From: Halomonas sp.
GTDB taxonomy: Bacteria; Pseudomonadota; Gammaproteobacteria; Pseudomonadales; Halomonadaceae
Reading direction: 5' to 3'
Length of the DNA stretch: 53,982 bases
Assembly: GCF_029263665.1 (NCBI RefSeq)
Contig: NZ_JAJUFQ010000029.1
Location: 1-53,982 of the forward strand
Shown: positions 23,969 through 32,902 of the stretch, one piece after another
Position numbering within the stretch: position 1 is the stretch's first letter
How the letters are laid out: every line of letters begins with the position of its first letter
Notes under the pieces: model-generated
The model's database searches: none
What the model was told of the DNA's origin: nothing
What the model saw: only the letters and a program-made list of their open reading frames with translations
Program-made: the position numbers and the translations under genes

Positions 23969-26806
23969 TCATCTACTGGGCTCTCTCGCTGAGGCCTCGA
24001 TGCCTCCTTCCCCGTGTTCTGCCTGCCATTGGCGCAGATCGTTCATGGCTTCGGCCAGATTCCCCAGCATGGGGCGAATACCCTCGATACCGCGGGAACG
24101 CAAGCGTGTCTCCAGCGTTTCCACCAGAAGCCCCAGGCGTGGTACTCCGCAATAGCGACAAGCTCCGTTCAATGCATGAACGGCATCGAGAAGCGCCTCC
24201 TCATCTCCACGAGACATGGCATCATCGACCGCTGTCTGCGTGTCTTTCAGCGAAGCGGTCAACTGTTCTATCAACTGGCGGGCCAGACCTTCGCGTCCAC
24301 CTGCGAGTCGAATGCCCAGGGTCAGGTCGACTGTCGCCAGTTCGTCTTCGGCAGACATGGAGGACGCCGGTGCATGAGGGGGCTTGTCAGAGAGCCGTAT
24401 GCCCAGCCATTTTTGCAACAGTTGATCGAGCATGGTGGTATCCAGCGGTTTTATCAGAACTTCATCCATGCCATTGGTCAGGAGTTCTCGGTGCTCGTCT
24501 TCCAGTACATGGGCGGTCACTGCAATGATGGGGCACTGGCGCCATCGAGCGTTGATGCGGCGTAGTGCCTGGGTGGTCTCCAGGCCATCCATGCCTTCCA
24601 TGCGAATGTCCATCAGCACCAGGTCGAAGTCTTGCGCTTGTGCCAGGGCGAGGGCGGCCTCGCCACTGTGCGCCATGGTGATCTCGCGCCCAGGTCCTTC
24701 AAGCAATTCCTTGAGTAGCAGGCGGTTGGTCTCACTGTCATCGACCACCAGCAGACGAGTCGTTGCATGAGGAAGCGGTGTTGTCGGGACGGCCTGAGGA
24801 AGAAGCGTTTCAGCAGCCGGTCCGTAGAGCAGAGTTTCGTTGATCATTCCCCTCGCTGGGCTCTCAGCTGAATCCGGCGACGGGGCTGGCGATGTAATTT
24901 CTGCCCTGACTCCCAGGCTCTGCTGCACGACCTGAGCCAGAAACTGTCGTGAGATAGGTTTCGAGATGATCGTGACATCAGTCGGCAGTGCAAGGCTGGC
25001 CATGTCTGGCAAGCCTCCATTCAACAGCAGGATGGTCGGAAAGCTGCGCAATGTAAGCTTTTCTCTCAGGTGCTGTAGGCGCTCATCCTCGATATCGGCC
25101 TGATCAATGGCCTCCAGGGCAAGGAGTGCATGCTGTGGCGTCTTCACCGTATGAACTTGCCAACGTTCAAGCAGATGCAGTAGAGAACGGCGCGTCGGTC
25201 CGTGGGGCTCCTCGACATAGATGGCTATTCCCTGGAGATCGAGTTCTGCTGGCCGCTCCCGGTTGGGGTTGCCGTGCAGGGACAGCGTGAAATAGAAGGT
25301 AGAGCCATGCTCTGGTGTACTGTCGACGCCAATGGTGCCCCCCATTTGCTCGACCAGTTGGCGCGAGATGGTCAGTCCCAGGCCGGTCCCTCCAAAGCGT
25401 CGAGGATGGCTGGCGGAGGCTTGATGAAAGGCCTGGAACAGTATGCGTTGCTGGTGTTCCGTCAAACCGATGCCGGTGTCACTGACACTCAGGCGCAAGG
25501 TGACCTGGTTGTCATGGAACTCCTCCACCATAACTCGGACAATGACTTCACCATGTTCGGTGAACTTGATGGCATTGTTGACCAGATTGGTCAGGACCTG
25601 GCGAATGCGTAGGGGATCACCATTGAGTTCGGGCGGAACATCGTCGTATACCAGGCCAAGCAGCTGCAGGCCTTTTTGCTGGGCAAGAGGAGCTTGCAAC
25701 CCGAGCACTTCATCGACCAACAGTTGAATGTCGAGAGGAACGCGTTCCAGCACCAGTCGACCCGCTTCCAGCTTGGAAAAGTCGAGCACATCATTGACCA
25801 GTGACAGCAAGTTGTCGCAGGCCCGGTGTACCTGGTCGAGCCATTCGCGCTGGCGTGGGTCCAGCGGAGAGCGTCCGAGCAGGCGGCAGAAGCCGATGAT
25901 GCCATTGAGAGGCGTTCGAATCTCGTGGCTCATGTTGGCCAGGAATTCGGACTTTACCTGATTGGCCTCGACAGCTTGGCGACGAGCGATGTCCAGTTCG
26001 ATATTCTGGACTTCTATGGTCTCCATGGATTCCTGCAGTTCTTGTGTTGCGTGCTCGATCTGACTCTGCAGATCCTCCTGAGCGGCAGCCATATGATCGA
26101 TCAAGGCGTTGACGCGCTCAGCCAGTTCGGCCAGCTCAGGAGGTTGATCCAAGGGCAGATGAGATGGCGTGCGACCCGCACTGAGCTGATCAAGCAAGCG
26201 TCGTATGTCATCGACTGGCTGCAGGATGCGTCGTCCCAGAGAATAGGCAACGAGGAAAAGCAGTAGCCCGGAAACCAGCAGAATGAGGCCGCTGCGCGCC
26301 AGATCACTATACGCTGCGAGAGGGAGCAGGGAGGCGTCCACGTCAAGTGTCAGCCATGCATCATCCGTCCGGGAAATGGGAGCCGTGACTACCCATTGGC
26401 GATAATGGCGCTCGATGCGCGGCGCGTCAGGGCGACGAGTCGATAATGCTTCGCCTCTCAGGCGACCCAGTTCCAGTAGCGATCCCTGCGAGTTCTGGAT
26501 GCGTAATGCACGCACCGATTGAACATCCATCAGGCTATTGGCCACGGCCTGCAATGCGGCACTGTCGTTGATACTCAGTGCATTGCCGAGCTGCGGTGTG
26601 ATCAGGCTTATGGCAGTGGTCAGTTGATCCTGCAAGGCCTTGTGACGCAACTCGCTGCCCTGGTGCAGGGTCAACCCGACAAGCACTGCCAGTAGCAACA
26701 GAGGCAAGCCGAGCAATGCCAGCATCAGGCGGGTTCTCAAGGTAGATCTGAAAAATGATCTGAAAAGCATCTGGGAGCCGGAATTCCTGCATGGATAAAG
26801 GCGCAA
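23969..26806 (-). CDS. gacS: Hybrid sensor histidine kinase, GacS/BarA type
   Basis: 945-residue tripartite sensor kinase. Membrane segments at about 27-47 and 170-190 flank a periplasmic sensor; HAMP about 190-245; HisKA with NMSHEIRTPLNG (His about 294); ATPase with NAIKFTEHG and GGTGLGL. A degenerate receiver (about 525-635) lacks its aspartate. A true receiver (about 684-800) has VVDDSETN and LVLMDIRM (Asp about 734). The Hpt domain has HALNGACRYCGVPRL (His about 878). This exact layout and the Hpt motif are those of GacS/BarA, which phosphorylates GacA/UvrY and controls CsrA/RsmA through small RNAs; no gacA lies in this window. The start may be ATG 26806 or 26770. Confidence 0.93.
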   Translation of the reverse strand: MRLYPCRNSGSQMLFRSFFRSTLRTRLMLALLGLPLLLLAVLVGLTLHQGSELRHKALQDQLTTAISLITPQLGNALSINDSAALQAVANSLMDVQSVRALRIQNSQGSLLELGRLRGEALSTRRPDAPRIERHYRQWVVTAPISRTDDAWLTLDVDASLLPLAAYSDLARSGLILLVSGLLLFLVAYSLGRRILQPVDDIRRLLDQLSAGRTPSHLPLDQPPELAELAERVNALIDHMAAAQEDLQSQIEHATQELQESMETIEVQNIELDIARRQAVEANQVKSEFLANMSHEIRTPLNGIIGFCRLLGRSPLDPRQREWLDQVHRACDNLLSLVNDVLDFSKLEAGRLVLERVPLDIQLLVDEVLGLQAPLAQQKGLQLLGLVYDDVPPELNGDPLRIRQVLTNLVNNAIKFTEHGEVIVRVMVEEFHDNQVTLRLSVSDTGIGLTEHQQRILFQAFHQASASHPRRFGGTGLGLTISRQLVEQMGGTIGVDSTPEHGSTFYFTLSLHGNPNRERPAELDLQGIAIYVEEPHGPTRRSLLHLLERWQVHTVKTPQHALLALEAIDQADIEDERLQHLREKLTLRSFPTILLLNGGLPDMASLALPTDVTIISKPISRQFLAQVVQQSLGVRAEITSPAPSPDSAESPARGMINETLLYGPAAETLLPQAVPTTPLPHATTRLLVVDDSETNRLLLKELLEGPGREITMAHSGEAALALAQAQDFDLVLMDIRMEGMDGLETTQALRRINARWRQCPIIAVTAHVLEDEHRELLTNGMDEVLIKPLDTTMLDQLLQKWLGIRLSDKPPHAPASSMSAEDELATVDLTLGIRLAGGREGLARQLIEQLTASLKDTQTAVDDAMSRGDEEALLDAVHALNGACRYCGVPRLGLLVETLETRLRSRGIEGIRPMLGNLAEAMNDLRQWQAEHGEGGIEASAREPSR

Positions 26807-26879
26807 TGACGTGTCAGGACGGTGCTCAGGGCATGCTGCCCTGAGGCCCTCTCTTCATGTCAGCGCATGAGCCGATGCC

Positions 26880-26908
26880 TGTCCAGTATGGATGGGCGCC
26901 GATATAAT
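26880..26908 (+). promoter_or_regulatory. Probable cysM promoter
   Basis: A perfect -10 TATAAT (26903-26908) is preceded after 17 nt by TGTCCA (26880-26885), a poor -35. It lies 31 bp before the cysM start and in the gap between divergent gacS and cysM. Confidence 0.5.
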
Positions 26909-26939
26909 GACCAAAAGATACCTCCACAAGGAAGCATTC

Positions 26940-27836
26940 ATGCAATTCCCGACCCTCGATCAGGTGGTGGGCCACACGCCTCTGGTTCGCCTCAAGCGTA
27001 TTACTGCGGGCCGCAACAATGTCCTGCTGGCCAAGCTGGAGGGCAATAATCCTGCCGGTTCCGTGAAGGATCGGCCCGCTCTGTCCATGTTTGCAGAAGC
27101 GGAAGCCCGTGGCGAGCTTGCCCCCGGCGATACATTGATCGAGGCAACGTCAGGCAATACCGGAATTGCTCTTGCTATGGTAGCGGCTATGAAAGGGTAC
27201 CGCATGATATTGATTATGCCGGAGAATGCCTCTGAAGAACGTAAACAGGCCATGGCCGCATACGGTGCGGAGCTCATAGAGGTGAGCAAGGAGGGAGGCA
27301 TGGAAGAGGCCCGGGACCTGGCCGACACCATGATTGCCCGTGGCGAGGGCAAGGCGTTGGATCAGTTCTCCAATCCGGACAATCCATTGGGGCATTATCG
27401 CACCACTGGGCCTGAGTTGTGGCAGCAGACCCATGGCACGATTACTCACTTCGTCAGTTCCATGGGCACAACCGGTACGATCATGGGTGTGTCTCGTTAT
27501 CTCAAGGAACAGAATGCCGACATCCAGATTGTTGGATTGCAGCCTGAGGATGGCGCAAGTATTGCAGGTATTCGGCGCTGGCCCGAAGCCTACCTGCCGA
27601 AAATCTTCGATCCGGCCCGCGTCGATCAGGTGATCGATATTGGTCAGCAGGAAGCAGAAGAGCATATGCGTCGTCTGGCACGAGAGGAGGGTATCCTGGC
27701 GGGTGTTTCTTCTGGAGGTGCTTTGGCCGGCGCCCTGCGAGTGGCGGAAACAGTGGAGAATGCCGTGATAGCGTTCATTGTCTGTGACCGAGGCGATCGC
27801 TATTTGTCCACTGGTCTGTTTGCCCCGGAGCAGTAA
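26940..27836 (+). CDS. cysM: Cysteine synthase B
   Basis: 298 residues. PLP enzyme making cysteine (or S-sulfocysteine from thiosulfate) from O-acetylserine. The PLP lysine is in NPAGSVKDRPALSM; the substrate loop is EATSGNTGIALAM; the phosphate-binding loop is SSMGTTGTIMG. CysM rather than CysK is indicated by RRWPEAYLPKIF and the short length. ATG 26940 has AAGGA 9 nt upstream. rlmD begins right after its stop. Confidence 0.93.
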   Translation: MQFPTLDQVVGHTPLVRLKRITAGRNNVLLAKLEGNNPAGSVKDRPALSMFAEAEARGELAPGDTLIEATSGNTGIALAMVAAMKGYRMILIMPENASEERKQAMAAYGAELIEVSKEGGMEEARDLADTMIARGEGKALDQFSNPDNPLGHYRTTGPELWQQTHGTITHFVSSMGTTGTIMGVSRYLKEQNADIQIVGLQPEDGASIAGIRRWPEAYLPKIFDPARVDQVIDIGQQEAEEHMRRLAREEGILAGVSSGGALAGALRVAETVENAVIAFIVCDRGDRYLSTGLFAPEQ

Positions 27837-27837
27837 A

Positions 27838-29274
27838 GTGTCAGGACTTGGAAAGCGGCGCCCGGCAAGAGCCCGGTCAGGTACTTCCGGCCTGACTCAG
27901 AAGCGTTCAAACGCCGAGCCTGGCGCTAAACGCCAGGCATACGATACAAGCACACATGCTTCTGTCTCCTCTGCGGAGGTACTGGAAGTCACTGCGCTGG
28001 CGCATGATGGACGTGGAATTGCACGTACTTCACAGGGCAAGACAGTGTTCATTGAAGGTGCATTGCCGGGAGAGCACGTTACGGTGGCGGTGCATCGTAC
28101 GCGGAAGCGTTTCGATGAGGCTCATGTGCGGGAGGTGCGGATTTCTGCGGCAGAGCGGGTGACGCCACCATGCCCATATGTGGATCGCTGTGGAGGTTGC
28201 GACCTTCAGCATCTGGCCTTGGATGCCCAGCGTCGTCACAAGGTGGCGGTACTGGCCAATCTTCTGTCCCGCCAAGGGATCGAGCTACCTGGCGAGGTAC
28301 AGGTGCTGTCGACAGCAACAGTGGGGTACCGTCGTCGTGCCCGGCTGAGTGTACGCGTGGGTGCGGATGGAGAAGTGCAATTGGGGTTTCGAGCCCGTCG
28401 TAGCCGTCGCCTGGTAGAGGTGGATGCATGCACCACTCTGGTGCCGGAACTGTCGGCGATGCTTCCTGCTCTATATGCACAACTGGTTGCTCTGGAAGCT
28501 CCGCGCCACGTAGGACATATAGAGCTTCTCCACACCGAAGAGGGGGTCACGCTGGTATTGCGGCAGTTGCGCCACCATGTGCAGGACCTGGCCAGTTGGC
28601 AGCAATGGGCAAGGGAGCAGGGCGTTCGCTTGGCCATGCGGGTAGGCCGTGATACGCCAGAGTTCAAGTGGCTGGAGCCTGAAGACGAGGATCCTTCACT
28701 GACTCTCAAGGTGCCGTCAATGACACAGGATCTGACGCTGGGGATCGCTCCTGGTGATTTCTTCCAGGCGAATGATGGCGTCAATCGATGCTTGGTCGAG
28801 ACAGCACTAGCGTGGCTAGGAAAGCCGAATGGAGGGCAGTCTCTGCTTGACCTGTTTGCTGGTGTCGGTAATTTCAGCCTGCCGCTGGCTGCGGCGGGTT
28901 ATACCGTGGCTGCCGTGGAAGGACAGCAGGAAATGGTGGCACGCCTGAACGACAACGCGTGTCGGCTCGAGCTCGAGGTACATGCACGACAGGCCAACCT
29001 GCATGATCCGGTGAGTGTGAAACAGTTGCTGGATGACATGCCGGCAAATGTCGTGGTGCTGGATCCTCCTCGGGAGGGCGCGGAAGCCTTGTGCCAGGCA
29101 CTTGCTGAGCGCCCGGTTTCCAGGGTGTTGTATATCGCCTGTGATCCGGCGACGATGGTACGCGATTCGGCATATTTGTTGCGGGGAGGCTATCGCTTGG
29201 AGCGGGCCGCCATGGCTGACATGTTCGTCCACACCTCTCATCTGGAGTCGATGTTGCTGTTTGTTCGTGATTGA
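27838..29274 (+). CDS. rlmD: 23S rRNA (uracil-1939-C5)-methyltransferase
   Basis: 478 residues. Adds the C5 methyl group at U1939 of 23S rRNA. An N-terminal TRAM domain (VLEVTALAHDGRGIARTSQGK) is followed by the iron-sulfur cluster cysteines CPYVDRCGGCDLQ, the SAM-binding motif LLDLFAGVGNFSLPLA, and the catalytic cysteine in LYIACDPATMVRD after VVLDPPREGAE. The GTG at 27838 is chosen because GGAG lies 7 nt upstream, just within the cysM end; an in-frame ATG at 27778 would overlap cysM by 59 bp. The stop codon is part of a 15-bp tandem repeat. Confidence 0.92.
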   Translation: MSGLGKRRPARARSGTSGLTQKRSNAEPGAKRQAYDTSTHASVSSAEVLEVTALAHDGRGIARTSQGKTVFIEGALPGEHVTVAVHRTRKRFDEAHVREVRISAAERVTPPCPYVDRCGGCDLQHLALDAQRRHKVAVLANLLSRQGIELPGEVQVLSTATVGYRRRARLSVRVGADGEVQLGFRARRSRRLVEVDACTTLVPELSAMLPALYAQLVALEAPRHVGHIELLHTEEGVTLVLRQLRHHVQDLASWQQWAREQGVRLAMRVGRDTPEFKWLEPEDEDPSLTLKVPSMTQDLTLGIAPGDFFQANDGVNRCLVETALAWLGKPNGGQSLLDLFAGVGNFSLPLAAAGYTVAAVEGQQEMVARLNDNACRLELEVHARQANLHDPVSVKQLLDDMPANVVVLDPPREGAEALCQALAERPVSRVLYIACDPATMVRDSAYLLRGGYRLERAAMADMFVHTSHLESMLLFVRD

Positions 29275-29311
29275 GTCGGCGGTGATTGAAACGTTCGTGA
29301 CTGAGCCATCG
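29267..29311. repeat. 15-bp tandem repeat x3 spanning the rlmD stop
   Basis: Units 29267-29281, 29282-29296 and 29297-29311 all begin GTGAYTGA. Because the period is a multiple of three, the rlmD stop TGA (29272-29274) is repeated in frame at 29287 and 29302. Confidence 0.85.
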
Positions 29312-29606
29312 ACGTGGTTACGTTATTGAAGTGAAACATGAGATGGCGTTTGGCGATCAAGCACGCTGCCATAGCACCGATAAATGAGAAGCGCCGATAA
29401 ATGAGATTCCTGTCACTTTGCCATATGTGCAAGTCATCGCTGGGCAAGCAATGAGCTGTGCGAGCAATGGGCTGGAAAATGATGGATTGTGCGGGTGCTG
29501 AACAGCAAGCAGGGAAACAGGCAGAAAGGAAAAGAGGTCACCAGGGACGGTGTCCTGAACGTTCAATAACAGTGACAACATAGAATCTCGCAAGGAGTTG
29601 CACGCA
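29312..29606. other. rlmD-relA intergenic region
   Basis: About 300 bp without a supported gene. It holds a 13-bp duplication with a 17-bp period (CCGATAAATGAGA at 29377 and 29394) and a looser repeat of GCAAGCAATG-like words near 29440-29475. No terminator for rlmD is evident. A TAGAAT at 29581-29586 lacks a good -35 and is too near the relA ribosome-binding site to be convincing as the relA promoter. Confidence 0.6.
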
Positions 29607-31937
29607 ATGGTTAAAGTACGCGAGGACCAGCCGCTTACGACGGAGGGCCTGGTCGACATCGATCAGTGGGTCGCGCGTTTGCAGGAAGACGTCAAGGTCC
29701 CAAGTCCGCAAGAGCTGATCGAGGCCTGCCGCCTGGCCCAGGCACTGGAACTGGAATCGCCGCATCCGCACAAATCCTGGCTCAAGGATGGTTCGAGTTT
29801 CCGCATGGGGCTGGAAATGGCGGATATTCTCGGCGAGCTGCGCCTGGATCAGACGGCTATCGAAGCTGCAGTGCTGTACCGTGCTGTGCGTGAAGAACTC
29901 ATTCCTCTCGAGCAGGTTGCCAAGCGCTTTGGCGAGGAAGTGGCATCGCTGATCCAGGGTGTGTTGCAGATGGCTGCCATCAGCAATCTTCATCCCAATA
30001 CCCCCGGATTGCAGCAGCAGGACCAGGAAGACAATCTGCGCAAGATGCTGGTCAACATGATCGATGATGTGCGTGTTGCATTGATCAAGATTGCCGAGCG
30101 CACTTGTGCCCTGCGCCAGGTACGTGATGCTCCTCGTGAAAAGCGCCTGCGCGTGGCGCAGGAAGTCTTCGATATCTACGCGCCTCTGGCCCACCGCCTT
30201 GGTATTGGCCAGCTCAAGTGGGAGCTGGAGGATCTGTCGTTCCGCTATCTGCACGAGGACGATTACAAGACCATTGCCAAGCAATTGGCCGAAAAGCGTC
30301 TTGATCGTGATCGTTATATCAATGATGTGGTGGAGACGCTCAAGTCGTTGATGGTGGAGCAGGGCATCGAGAGCTATCAGGTCGATGGCCGGGCAAAGCA
30401 TATCTATTCGATCTGGCGGAAGATGAAGCGCAAGCGAATTGCCTTTTCCCAGGTCCACGATATTCGGGCCGTTCGCATCCTCGTGCCCACTGTGCGTGAT
30501 TGCTACACCATGCTTGGCATTGTGCATTCGCGGTGGCATCACGTTCCTGACGAGTTTGACGACTACATCGCCAATCCAAAGAAGAACGGTTATCAGTCGT
30601 TGCATACCGCGGTCTTCGGGCCGGAGAACAAGGTGCTGGAAATTCAGATACGCACCTTCGAGATGCACGAGGAGGCCGAGCTGGGGGTATGTGCTCACTG
30701 GCGCTACAAGGGGCATGATACCAGCGCCAAGAGTGCCAGCTACGAAGAAAAGATTGCTTGGTTGCGCCAGGTGCTCGAGTGGCATGAAGAAGTGGGTGAG
30801 CTGGGCGATCTGCGTGAAGGTCTGAACACCGATGTGGCGCCGGATCGTATCTATGTCTTCACTCCCGATGGCCACGTGGTCGACCTGCCACGCATGGCAA
30901 CCCCGATCGACTTCGCCTATCGGGTACATACCGAAGTGGGGCATCGCTGCCGTGGGGCCAAGGTCAATGGTCGTATCGTGCCCCTGACCTATCGTCTCAA
31001 GACAGGACAACAGGTAGAAATCCTCACTGGTAACCAGAGCGCTCCGAGCCGTGACTGGCTCAACCCGACGCTGGGGTTCGTGCGCACTTCCCGAGCTCGG
31101 GCCAAGATCCAGTCCTGGTTCAAGCATCAGGCCCGAGATCGTAATCTCGAGGAAGGCCGAGCCCTGTTCGAGCGTGAGATGAAGCGTCTCGATGTGGAAG
31201 ACATGGATCTCGACCAGTTGGCCAAGAAGGTCAACTACACCGGTGCCGAAGATATGTATGCCGCACTGGGGGCCGGTGATCTGCGTATTGGTCAGGTCCT
31301 GCACCAGGCTCAGCAGTTGTTCGGGGAAAACGATGACCAGGAACGCCTGGAGCGCTTGCTGGCCAAGCCTCGCAAGCCCAGCAAAGGCGCCGAGAGCGAT
31401 ATCACCGTATTAGGCGTAGGCAATCTCAAGACCAGCATGGCCAATTGTTGTCACCCTGTGCCTGGAGAGCCCATTGTCGGCTTCATCACCCAGGGGCGCG
31501 GGGTCACGGTACATCGTCAGGATTGTCCGAACATCCTCCAACTGCGCCTTGATGAACCGCAGCGGGTGATTGAAGTGGAATGGGGCGAGCGGGCCAGGAC
31601 CCAGTACCCGGTTGACGTCGAGGTGCTGGCGTGGGATCGATCCGGGTTGCTGCGCGATGTCACTGCAGTCCTGGGGCATGACAAGGTCAATGTACTGGCC
31701 ATCAACACTCGTACCAATACCGATGATGGTATCGCGCGCATGTCGATCACCGTGGAAGTGGACGGTCTGGAAACCTTGGGACGACTGTTTGCGCGTATTC
31801 AGCAGTTGTCCAACATCATCGAGGTCAAGCGTCTTCGTGGTGCTGGCGGAGGGGCTCCTGCCTCATCCCAGCGACATTCACAGCATAACCCTTCGCACCA
31901 AGGGGCTGCACATCATCGAAAGGGAGGGCGTTCTTGA
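29607..31937 (+). CDS. relA: GTP pyrophosphokinase RelA
   Basis: 776 residues. Ribosome-bound (p)ppGpp synthetase I, activated by uncharged tRNA during amino acid starvation. The N-terminal hydrolase fold is present but the HD motif is replaced (AAVLYRAVREE where SpoT has an LLHD), as in synthetase-only RelA. The synthetase domain has HDIRAVRILV, DEFDDYIANPKKNGYQSLHT; then TGS (RIYVFTPDGHVVDLPRMATP), a zinc-finger-like region (NCCHPVPGEPIVGF ... HRQDCPN) and a C-terminal ACT domain. ATG 29607 has AAGGAG 9 nt upstream; a TTG at 29598 is a weaker option. The stop shares one base with the mazG ATG. Confidence 0.96.
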   Translation: MVKVREDQPLTTEGLVDIDQWVARLQEDVKVPSPQELIEACRLAQALELESPHPHKSWLKDGSSFRMGLEMADILGELRLDQTAIEAAVLYRAVREELIPLEQVAKRFGEEVASLIQGVLQMAAISNLHPNTPGLQQQDQEDNLRKMLVNMIDDVRVALIKIAERTCALRQVRDAPREKRLRVAQEVFDIYAPLAHRLGIGQLKWELEDLSFRYLHEDDYKTIAKQLAEKRLDRDRYINDVVETLKSLMVEQGIESYQVDGRAKHIYSIWRKMKRKRIAFSQVHDIRAVRILVPTVRDCYTMLGIVHSRWHHVPDEFDDYIANPKKNGYQSLHTAVFGPENKVLEIQIRTFEMHEEAELGVCAHWRYKGHDTSAKSASYEEKIAWLRQVLEWHEEVGELGDLREGLNTDVAPDRIYVFTPDGHVVDLPRMATPIDFAYRVHTEVGHRCRGAKVNGRIVPLTYRLKTGQQVEILTGNQSAPSRDWLNPTLGFVRTSRARAKIQSWFKHQARDRNLEEGRALFEREMKRLDVEDMDLDQLAKKVNYTGAEDMYAALGAGDLRIGQVLHQAQQLFGENDDQERLERLLAKPRKPSKGAESDITVLGVGNLKTSMANCCHPVPGEPIVGFITQGRGVTVHRQDCPNILQLRLDEPQRVIEVEWGERARTQYPVDVEVLAWDRSGLLRDVTAVLGHDKVNVLAINTRTNTDDGIARMSITVEVDGLETLGRLFARIQQLSNIIEVKRLRGAGGGAPASSQRHSQHNPSHQGAAHHRKGGRS

Positions 31938-32827
31938 TGAGCGATGAGACTCGTTACACTCTTGATGATCTCCTGACATTGATGGCCGTGCTGCGTGACC
32001 CTGACCAAGGGTGCCCTTGGGACGTCAAGCAGAATTGGGATAGCATAGTTCCGCATACCATCGAAGAAGCCTATGAAGTGGCTGATGCCATTGAACGTCG
32101 CGCATTCGATGAGTTGCCAGGAGAGCTTGGGGACCTGCTGTTTCAGGTTGTCTATTATGCGCAGTTCGGTAGTGAGGAAGGGCGTTTCGACTTCGATGAT
32201 ATCGTACATGTGCTTACCGCCAAGATGGTGAATCGGCATCCTCATGTCTTCCCGGATGGCAGCATGGCATCGCGGCGTTCAGGGATCAGTGCTGCAGAGC
32301 TGGAAACCCAGCAGGTGCACTCACGCTGGGAGGCGCTCAAGGCGCAGGAGCGTGCGGCGCGTGCCGGGGACAATAGCCTGGTTCAGGGTGATGATGATGT
32401 GGCAGGTGATACTGCCAACCTGGCGTCGGCATTGGATGACGTTCCGCGTACATTGCCCGCGTTGAGCCGTGCGGCCAAGCTTTCCAAGCGTGCTGCACGG
32501 GTCGGTTTCGACTGGCCGGATACTCAGGGGGTGATGGCCAAGCTTGCCGAGGAACTGGGCGAGATCCAGCAGGCGCTGGATGCAGGTGATCGTGAGCATG
32601 CCGCAGAGGAAGTTGGAGACCTGCTGTTTGCTGCGGTCAACCTGGCGCGTCAGCTCGGCGCGGATCCAGAGCGTTGCCTGCGTGGGACCAACGAGCGTTT
32701 CGAGCGCCGTTTTCGTTATTTGGAAAAGGCCCTGGCAGCGGAAGGGGTTGCTGTCCAGGAGGCCGACCTGGAGCGCATGGAGAGGCATTGGCAAGCCGCC
32801 AAGCGTACAGAGAGCGTGGCGTCATAA
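31937..32827 (+). CDS. mazG: Nucleoside triphosphate pyrophosphohydrolase MazG
   Basis: 296 residues. Hydrolyses (d)NTPs to monophosphates and pyrophosphate, and in E. coli is linked to lowering ppGpp. Two MazG domains are seen: N-terminal with CPWDVKQNWDSIVPHTIEEA and ELGDLLFQVVYYA, C-terminal with KLAEELGEIQQAL and EEVGDLLFAAVNLAR. About 30 residues longer than E. coli MazG, in the linker (about 115-165, acidic). The TGATG overlap with relA implies translational coupling, a pairing that fits their shared nucleotide-stress role. Confidence 0.95.
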   Translation: MSDETRYTLDDLLTLMAVLRDPDQGCPWDVKQNWDSIVPHTIEEAYEVADAIERRAFDELPGELGDLLFQVVYYAQFGSEEGRFDFDDIVHVLTAKMVNRHPHVFPDGSMASRRSGISAAELETQQVHSRWEALKAQERAARAGDNSLVQGDDDVAGDTANLASALDDVPRTLPALSRAAKLSKRAARVGFDWPDTQGVMAKLAEELGEIQQALDAGDREHAAEEVGDLLFAAVNLARQLGADPERCLRGTNERFERRFRYLEKALAAEGVAVQEADLERMERHWQAAKRTESVAS

Positions 32828-32902
32828 CACCGGGGAAAAATAGCTACCATAACCAACCTCGGCGACATCTTTTGCGTTTGCTCATGACAAGGAGTTTCCC
32901 GA

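Noticed and set aside
29538..31304. Long open frame (588 codons) on the minus strand within relA
   Set aside because: It is wholly antisense to relA, whose domains are intact; the long frame reflects codon bias on the opposite strand, and the sequence matches no family I know.
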